A stretch of 29,665 bases of DNA from DATKZH01 sp964475955 (GTDB lineage Bacteria; Planctomycetota; Planctomycetia; Pirellulales; Thermoguttaceae): NCBI GenBank assembly GCA_964475955.1, contig CAYYZY010000092.1:1-29665 (forward strand), given 5' to 3'. Position 1 is the first letter of the stretch. Each line of letters opens with the position of its first letter. A program made the translations under genes and the position numbers. The notes beneath the pieces are model-generated. The model was not told the origin of the DNA. It saw only the letters and a program-made list of their open reading frames with translations, and did no database searches. Below, piece by piece: positions 23,374 to 29,665 of the stretch.

Positions 23374-23419
23374 CCAGGGGCTCACGCCCCTGGCTATTGG
23401 CTTTCACCCCTTCGGGGCT
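23374..23419 (-). repeat. CCAGGGGC/GCCCCTGG hairpin pair, copy 1
   Basis: CCAGGGGC-tcac-GCCCCTGG (23374-23393) and a second hairpin ACCCC-ttcg-GGGGCT (near 23406-23419). The same two-hairpin wording occurs at 28051-28106. The second hairpin overlaps the stop codon region of the sulfatase ending at 23418. Confidence 0.65.
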
Positions 23420-24935
23420 AACGTGCGCCACCGGCGGCCGGCTCCTCCTTCGGCCGCCAGGGGCCGGGGTTGTCGTAAAGCGTGGGGTCGAGCAGCTTCG
23501 TCTTCGAGGTCCCGCCGTTGCACAGGTCCCACTTGGGGTCGGCCACCCGGTCGAAGTGGGCGTGCAGCCGGGCGGCGAGCTGCTTCTGTATGGCTGCGTG
23601 CTCGGGCTGGTCGATCAGGTTGTTGAGCTCGCGAGGGTCCTCGGTCAGGTCGTAGAGCTCGTTCGGCTCCTGGCGGAACCGTTCGATGTACTTCCAGTCG
23701 TCGGTGCGGATAGCGCGGACGTTCTCGAACTCGTAGTAGATCGTGTTGTCCCAGTCGTCGATCGACCGCCCGCGTAGCTCCGCGGCGAAGCTGCGGCCGG
23801 GCAGCTCGGGCTTCGTGGTGTGTCGGCTCCGCATCCCCAGGTAGTCGAGCATGCTGGGCAGGAAATCGACGTTGCTCACCAAGAGGTCGATGCGCCGCCC
23901 TTCCGGCATGTGCCCGGGGTGCCGGAAGATGAGCGGCACGTGCATGGTCCAGTCGAAGGCCGTTTGCGGCCGGGTGTGATCGCCCATGCCCCAGAAGCCG
24001 CTGTGCCCGCCGGCGAGCCCCTGGTCGCCCGTGAAGACGACGAGCGTGTCCCGGTCGAGGTCGAGCCGTTTGAGGGTGTCCAGGACGCGGCCCACGCCGT
24101 CGTCGATGCCGCTCACCTCGGCCGCGTACTTGCGGATCACCTCCAGGTCGCCGACCCACTCGCCGTAGTTGAAGTTCCAGGGGTGGGGCGGCAGGTCGCG
24201 CGGAAAGGAGGGGAGCAGCGCGTCGGCGTAGCGCTCCTTGTGCCGGTTGCGGACCGGCTCGCGCATGGCCCCGCCCAGGCCGTAGGGCCCGTTGTAGGCG
24301 AGGAAGAGGAAGAAGGGGCGGTCGCGGTTGGCCTCGATGAACTCGATGCCGCGGTCGGTCCAGTACTCGGTGAGGTACGTGGGCTCGACGCGGATCTCGC
24401 CGTCCTCGATCACCCGCTGGTCGTAAAACCCCCTACTGTGCCCGTGCGGCTTGGTGACCCAGAAGGTGAACCCTTCCTGCGGGTGGAGGTTGCCGCCGAG
24501 ATGCCACTTGCCGGAGAGGCCGCAGACGTAGCCGGCGTCGGCCAATATCGACGGGAGCGTGTCGAACTCCTCGAGCGTGTTGTAGGCGTGGGGCCCGATC
24601 TGGGCCCCGCCGCCGCCGAGGTAGCGGTGCACGCCGTGCTGGCAGGGCTGCAAGCCGGTGAGGAAGGTCGCCCGGGTGGGGGAGCAGACGGCGTTGTTCG
24701 ACAGGCACCGCTCGAACAACACGCCTTCGTCGGCCATGCGGTCGATGTGGGGCGTGGCGACGTCCGGGTTGCCGTAGCAGCCCAGCGACCACGCGCCGTG
24801 ATTGTCGGTCATGATCAGGATCACGTTGGGCCGGGCCGCCTCCGTCTCCGCCGCCAACGCCGGCGCGACCGCGACGGCAAGGAGCACGATCGCAACGTTC
24901 GCCCAACGTGCGAGAGGGTGTCGGTCCGCGTTCAT
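23418..24935 (-). CDS. Secreted type I sulfatase (C-S-P-T-R subtype)
   Basis: 505 residues; AAGGAGG seven nt before the ATG at 24935 makes the start firm. A Sec signal covers about 1-29. R-P-N-V-I-L-I-M-T-D44-N-H-G holds the metal-binding Asp. C84-S-P-T-R-A-T is the formylglycine motif, and G-K-W-H-L-G-G is the conserved Lys/His block. F-T-G-D-Q-G-L-A is in the C-terminal half, and the C-terminus resembles N-sulfoglucosamine or arylsulfatase-like proteins. It starts only 21 bp after the stop of the isomerase gene, so the two are probably one operon. Role: desulfation of a glycan; exact linkage unknown. Confidence 0.94.
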   Translation of the reverse strand: MNADRHPLARWANVAIVLLAVAVAPALAAETEAARPNVILIMTDNHGAWSLGCYGNPDVATPHIDRMADEGVLFERCLSNNAVCSPTRATFLTGLQPCQHGVHRYLGGGGAQIGPHAYNTLEEFDTLPSILADAGYVCGLSGKWHLGGNLHPQEGFTFWVTKPHGHSRGFYDQRVIEDGEIRVEPTYLTEYWTDRGIEFIEANRDRPFFLFLAYNGPYGLGGAMREPVRNRHKERYADALLPSFPRDLPPHPWNFNYGEWVGDLEVIRKYAAEVSGIDDGVGRVLDTLKRLDLDRDTLVVFTGDQGLAGGHSGFWGMGDHTRPQTAFDWTMHVPLIFRHPGHMPEGRRIDLLVSNVDFLPSMLDYLGMRSRHTTKPELPGRSFAAELRGRSIDDWDNTIYYEFENVRAIRTDDWKYIERFRQEPNELYDLTEDPRELNNLIDQPEHAAIQKQLAARLHAHFDRVADPKWDLCNGGTSKTKLLDPTLYDNPGPWRPKEEPAAGGAR

Positions 24936-24956
24936 GGTTCGGCCTCCTTCGGAGTG

Positions 24957-25835
24957 CTACGCCCCGGTCGGAAAAACGGAGCGGAGGTATTTCTGGTTGT
25001 GGACGTAGCTTTCCAGCATCTCGCCGCCGGGGGGGACGGCGCCTTCGATCACGAGCCAGCCGGTCCAGCCGACGTCGTCGAGGGCCCCTCGCACGCGAAC
25101 GAAATCGATCCGCCCCTTGCCCAGCAGGAAGCCGTTCTCCTTGCAGTGGACCTGGCAGATGCGATCCCGGCCCAGCCGGCGGATGCCCCGGTAGACGTCG
25201 TAGCCTTCGTGGTCCATGTTGGCCACGTCGTAGTAGACCTGGACGGCGGGCGAGCCGACGCCGTCGAGGATGCGCAGATGGTCGTCGACGTCGAGCCACG
25301 ACTCGATGCCCAGCACCACGCCGGCCTTTTCGGCCGCGGGGGCCACGCGCTTCAGGCGGCGGATCACCTCGTCCTGGAGGTCGCGGCGCCCCTTGACGTC
25401 GCCCTTGCTGAAGAAGGCCAGCAGCACCACCTTTTGCCCCAGCTTGGGCATCACCTCGACGCACTCGGCCACCCACTTCTCGGCCTCCGGGGACGACGAG
25501 TACGGCACCCGGTTCAACACGCCCATGGCCAGCGACGAGATGGCCACCCCCTGCTCCTCCGCCGCCGCGAGATACGCCCGGCGGACCTCGGCACGCCGCA
25601 GGTCGTGCTCCTCACCGGGCGGGCCGAAGCTGACCTCCACGCCGTCCAGCCCAATCTGCCCAGCCACCTTCAACGCCTCGGGCGTGCCGCGCTGCCGGAT
25701 GGACCAGTCGCAAGCGCTGATCTTGAAGCGGCGCTTGTCGTCGCCCGCCAAAGCGGCCAGCGCGGGTGCCGCGGCCAGGGGCACGCCCGAGAGCGTCGCC
25801 AGGGCCTCGCGCCGCGTGATCGAGGATCGACTCAT
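24957..25835 (-). CDS. Tat-exported xylose-isomerase-like TIM-barrel protein
   Basis: 292 residues from the ATG at 25835 with GGAG about 7 nt upstream. The start S-I-T-R-R-E-A-L-A-T-L-S-G is a Tat-type signal. The rest is an AP-endonuclease-2/sugar phosphate isomerase barrel: D-G-V-E-V-S-F, G-I-E-S-W-L-D-V-D-D-H, Y-Y-D-V-A-N-M, Q-V-H-C-K-E-N-G and V-I-E-G, which place Glu, Asp, His and Glu metal ligands in family order. Members isomerise or epimerise sugars or inosose. Export is unusual for sugar-phosphate chemistry, so a free sugar or keto-sugar is the likelier substrate. It is first in the operon with the sulfatase that starts 21 bp later. Confidence 0.85.
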   Translation of the reverse strand: MSRSSITRREALATLSGVPLAAAPALAALAGDDKRRFKISACDWSIRQRGTPEALKVAGQIGLDGVEVSFGPPGEEHDLRRAEVRRAYLAAAEEQGVAISSLAMGVLNRVPYSSSPEAEKWVAECVEVMPKLGQKVVLLAFFSKGDVKGRRDLQDEVIRRLKRVAPAAEKAGVVLGIESWLDVDDHLRILDGVGSPAVQVYYDVANMDHEGYDVYRGIRRLGRDRICQVHCKENGFLLGKGRIDFVRVRGALDDVGWTGWLVIEGAVPPGGEMLESYVHNQKYLRSVFPTGA

Positions 25836-25904
25836 GGGTTGCTCCGTTCGAGGAATCGCAGGTTGTCTTGTTCGCCATGGTTCCGCCCCCGCCCGACGGC
25901 ATCT

Positions 25905-25933
25905 AAGATAGTCGCAACCGTCGCGCGACGAAA
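25905..25933 (-). promoter_or_regulatory. Weak promoter candidate for the isomerase/sulfatase operon
   Basis: On the minus strand, TTTCGT (25933-25928), a 17-bp spacer and TATCTT (25910-25905), about 70 bp upstream of the isomerase ATG. The -35 is poor. It is a motif match only. Confidence 0.25.
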
Positions 25934-26085
25934 GTGCCTGCCGGCGGGTCGGGCCGTGCGCCGAGGCCGAGTCGACGGTCACGCAAACGGCCAGTCGCAT
26001 AGGTCGCAGAAAGACTGCCCCCTGAAAGCGGCACTTCCAGCCATCGTATCGCGGGGCAGCCCCAACTGCCTCCGATGGGGGGCGT

Positions 26086-26114
26086 TTGTCAAGACGCGTG
26101 AGCCGACCTACACT
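26086..26114 (+). promoter_or_regulatory. Promoter candidate far upstream of the SHMT gene
   Basis: TTGTCA (26086-26091), an exact 17-bp spacer and TACACT (26109-26114). If used, it leaves a leader of about 530 nt before the ATG at 26649. A second -10-like TATAGT lies at 26447-26452 without a convincing -35. No riboswitch family was recognised in the leader. Confidence 0.4.
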
Positions 26115-26648
26115 AAAATGGCGGGTTCGGGGGCTCCGGTGCTGCCCAATTGGAGTGGTTCCATGCCCTCCATCGGAAGTGGTCGGTTGTGACGCGAAGC
26201 GAGTCGGGTTATCCTGAGCCGATCGGCCGAGGTCGCCTGCACCGCCTCAGGCCGCCGGTTTCTTGGGCTCCGGGTGCCCGGACGGGCAGGTCCGCTTTGC
26301 CGGGGCCCACTCGTCGTTCTAATACGACAGCGCAGGTTCGACTCGGATGCGGGATTCGGCAGCCTGGAGCGGTGTCCAGATTTCCCAAAGTGATTACGCG
26401 TTTTGCCCCGCTTCACGTCGAAGTCGGCCGTTGGTCGATCTTGCGCTATAGTACTAAGGGCAATCCGGAGAGGCTATCGGAGTCACCCAGTTACGGGCGC
26501 CGACCGATTCCGGCCCCCACGCCCCGACCTGCCCCGGCGCCGGGTTGCCGTCGCGGCGGGGATCGGTTCGTCGTTCTCACAGACACGCAGTGGAGGAAGT
26601 ACTCAACCCATGGCCCAGCGAAGCCGCGTACTTCAGGAAGAACTCCCC
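26115..26648. other. Long untranslated-looking leader before the SHMT gene
   Basis: About 530 bp with no recognisable protein; the open frame here is the upstream extension of the SHMT frame and is rich in Arg and Pro. A CCTGAG...CTCAGG pairing encloses roughly 30 nt near 26213-26250. I checked by eye for glycine, THF, SAH and SRP or RNase P RNA signatures and saw none that convinced me. Confidence 0.45.
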
Positions 26649-27959
<1,311 letters not shown>

Positions 27960-28026
27960 GATCCGTCGAGCCGCTTGATGCCCCCGTTGGCGAGACGGAT
28001 TGCCCCGTCACGGACGACCACTTCAG

Positions 28027-28106
28027 TCCCGGAGGGACGGCAGTCAACAGCCAGGGGCGTAAGCCCCTGGAAGGGACGTCCACCGCAGCCCAAGCCCCGA
28101 AGGGGC
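28027..28106 (+). repeat. CCAGGGGC/GCCCCTGG hairpin cluster, copy 2
   Basis: CCAGGGGC-gtaa-GCCCCTGG (28051-28070) and GCCCC-gaa-GGGGC (28094-28106), plus a small TCCC-gga-GGGA hairpin at 28027-28037. It shares its two main hairpins with 23374-23419. It lies in the gap between the SHMT stop and the dehydrogenase start and may end or stabilise the SHMT transcript. Confidence 0.7.
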
Positions 28107-28153
28107 GGCACTACGGATTGGTCGGGACGACACTGGAACCCATCGACAGCCGC

Positions 28154-29149
28154 ATGACCAAGCCACACCGCGTCGTCGTCACCGACTTCCTCACCGACGA
28201 TCTCCAGCCGGAGCGAAACGTGCTCGGCGACGTCGCCGAGGTGAACGCCCTGGGCGCCAAAAGCGAGCAGGAACTCCAAGGCCGCATCGAAGAGGCCGAC
28301 GCGATCATCCTCTACCACCAGATGGCGATTTCTCGCCCCACGCTCGAGCGGCTGAAGCGGTGCAAGCTGATCGTGCGCGGCGGGGTGGGCGTCGACAACG
28401 TCGACTCCGCCTTCGCGCGCGAGCGGGGCATCGCCGTGGCCAACGTGCCCGACTACGGCTCGGAAGAAGTGGCCGACATGGCCGTCGCCATGATGCTCTC
28501 GCTGGCACGCGGCACGCACCTGATGAACTCGCGGCTCAGGTCGGGCGAGGGGGCCTGGTCGCACGAGCAGGCGGTGCCGCTGGTGCGCCTGCGGGGGCGC
28601 GCATTCGGCGTGATCGGGCTGGGCCGGATCGGCACGGCGGCCGCGCTGCGCGCGAAGGCCCTGGGCATGGACGTCGTCTTCTACGACCCGTACAAGCCCG
28701 ACGGCTACGACAAGGCCCTCGGCGTCCGCCGCGCCGAAACGCTCGACGAGCTGCTGGCCGCCTCGCTCGTGGTGAGCGTCCACTGCCCGCTGACCGACGA
28801 AACGCACCACATGATCGACGCCGACGCGATCGCACGGATGCCGGAGAACTCGTACCTCGTGAACACGGCGCGGGGCGGGATCGTCGACACGGGGGCGGTC
28901 TCCGACGCGCTCGCCTCGGGCCGACTGGGCGGCGCGGGCCTCGACGTGCTCGAAACCGAGCCGCCCGGAGACGACGACCCGCTCGTCGTCGCCTGGCGCG
29001 ACCCCGACCACCCGGCCCACCACCGGCTGATCCTCACGCCGCACGCCGCCTTCTACAGCGAAGAGGGCCTGATGGACATCCGCGCGAAGACGGCCCAGGC
29101 CTGCCGCCGGGCGATCCTCGGCCTGCCGCTTCGCAACGTGGTGAACTGA
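28154..29149 (+). CDS. D-isomer-specific 2-hydroxyacid dehydrogenase (PGDH/CtBP-like)
   Basis: 331 residues from the ATG at 28154; the ribosome site is weak, and the upstream frame reads through the repeat cluster. The catalytic Arg lies in R-G-G-V-G-V-D-N-V-D. The NAD Rossmann motif is G-V-I-G-L-G-R-I-G. The catalytic Glu is in D-V-L-E-T-E-P-P and the His in L-T-P-H-A-A-F-Y-S. The family reduces or oxidises 2-keto/2-hydroxy acids such as 3-phosphoglycerate, glycerate or glyoxylate. It lacks the ACT domain of E. coli-type SerA. Its closeness to SHMT suggests serine or glycerate metabolism, an inference. Its stop is 5 bp from the stop of the convergent small gene. Confidence 0.9.
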   Translation: MTKPHRVVVTDFLTDDLQPERNVLGDVAEVNALGAKSEQELQGRIEEADAIILYHQMAISRPTLERLKRCKLIVRGGVGVDNVDSAFARERGIAVANVPDYGSEEVADMAVAMMLSLARGTHLMNSRLRSGEGAWSHEQAVPLVRLRGRAFGVIGLGRIGTAAALRAKALGMDVVFYDPYKPDGYDKALGVRRAETLDELLAASLVVSVHCPLTDETHHMIDADAIARMPENSYLVNTARGGIVDTGAVSDALASGRLGGAGLDVLETEPPGDDDPLVVAWRDPDHPAHHRLILTPHAAFYSEEGLMDIRAKTAQACRRAILGLPLRNVVN

Positions 29150-29154
29150 GGCGG

Positions 29155-29454
29155 CTACTCGCGGCCCATCGGGCCGCCGTCGTGGAGGATGGGCGAGGCC
29201 CAGTCGAGGCCGGTTTCCTGGCGCACCCGGTCGGCGAAGTCGCCCAGCAGGCCGCCGATCAGGTCCCAACGATCGCGCCGCCGGACCTCGATGTCGCCGT
29301 GGCGGTTGACGCGGATGATGCTCGACTCGTCGACCCCCGACTCGGCCAGATCGGCCCGGGTCGGCTCCTGCTCGGTCAGCACGCGAAGCAGGGTGCTGCC
29401 CACCATCTCGATGAACTGCGGGGTGTTCCCTTCGCTCGATTCGGAAGCTGCCAT
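29155..29454 (-). CDS. Small unknown protein, convergent with the dehydrogenase
   Basis: 99 residues from the ATG at 29454; upstream residues in the frame are Arg-rich and look non-coding. No clear ribosome site precedes it. I do not know the family. The protein is acidic, without signal or membrane segment. It reads as one helix (F-I-E-M-V-G-S-T-L-L-R-V-L-T), a short D-L-A-E-S-G-V-D-E-S-S-I-I-R-V-N turn, a beta pair (G-D-I-E-V-R-R-R-D-R-W-D-L-I-G-G-L-L-G-D-F) and a C-terminal helix. The regular amphipathic pattern supports it as a real gene. Confidence 0.65.
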   Translation of the reverse strand: MAASESSEGNTPQFIEMVGSTLLRVLTEQEPTRADLAESGVDESSIIRVNRHGDIEVRRRDRWDLIGGLLGDFADRVRQETGLDWASPILHDGGPMGRE

Positions 29455-29665
29455 CGGAGAAACCTGCGAACTGATGCGGATCGACCGGAAACGATCGACC
29501 TGACGACGACGAGTGCATGCGGTCCGGGCCGCGCCGAACGGGCGGGCCGGACCCACGCTCTCGTGCCATGGTACCGACAAGTGACCTCCGCCGTCAATCG
29601 AATTCCGTTCTCTAGTGTTCTGTCACAGCTTAATTGTCGGGTAGACCGACTTTAGTTTCGTTCGG
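29455..29665. other. Window end, no gene seen
   Basis: About 210 bp without a supported gene. The last 80 bp (from about 29585) are clearly richer in A+T than the rest of the window, which could mark an element border or a promoter region for a gene to the right. Confidence 0.4.

Noticed and set aside
23820..26192. Plus-strand open frame of 790 codons opposite a sulfatase and the isomerase
   Set aside because: It spans two clear genes and their gap in antisense, with no domain signature.
26311..26319. T7-like promoter (TAATACGAC)
   Set aside because: Only nine bases match; the rest of the phage promoter is absent, so chance is the simplest explanation.

Overview
The window looks like chromosomal DNA of a planctomycete (Pirellulales-like). 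The reasons are high G+C, many secreted enzymes with Tat (RR-x-F-L) or Sec signals, sulfatases beside Gfo/Idh/MocA dehydrogenases, ThuA and sugar-isomerase-fold proteins without SusC/SusD partners, an N-terminal LEP-x-R-x-LL type signature on an exported protein, and gaps full of palindromic dispersed repeats. The assignment comes from gene content only.

Layout. (1) Positions 1-970: the right end of an integrative element, with a cut-off tyrosine integrase on the minus strand, putative arm-type repeats, a 3' tRNA remnant (attachment site) and the tRNA terminator. (2) 1010-10361: a minus-strand run read right to left: Gfo/Idh/MocA oxidoreductase, Tat-exported M19 dipeptidase-like protein, GH106-type rhamnosidase, GH43-like glycosidase, sialate O-acetylesterase. 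Most gaps hold dispersed palindromes. (3) 10361-11011: a divergent control region with an 83-bp tandem repeat and a promoter candidate. (4) 11011-18614: a plus-strand run: PIG-L/LmbE deacetylase, NagB-like isomerase/deaminase, Tat-exported FucI-like protein, two unknown genes boxed between inverted copies of a palindromic element, ThuA-like protein, Tat-exported Gfo/Idh/MocA oxidoreductase. (5) 19169-20249: a frameshifted LEPR-type exported protein with a good promoter. (6) 20462-21706: aldo/keto reductase with a C-terminal ferredoxin domain. (7) 25835-21790, minus: TIM-barrel sugar isomerase/epimerase and two sulfatases. (8) 26649-29149, plus: serine hydroxymethyltransferase and a D-2-hydroxyacid dehydrogenase, then a small convergent conserved-looking gene.

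How it fits together. Esterase, glycosidases and sulfatases would strip acetyl, rhamnosyl, other glycosyl and sulfate groups from a complex glycan. Deacetylase, isomerase-like and oxidoreductase proteins would process the released sugars. Several of the sugar-converting proteins carry export signals, so part of the chemistry may occur outside the cytoplasm. Substrate and pathway are inferred, not shown.

The most unusual parts are the two-gene cassette at 14749-16431 and the number of distinct palindromic repeat families placed at gene ends. I did not find CRISPR arrays, rRNA, a complete tRNA or a transposase gene.
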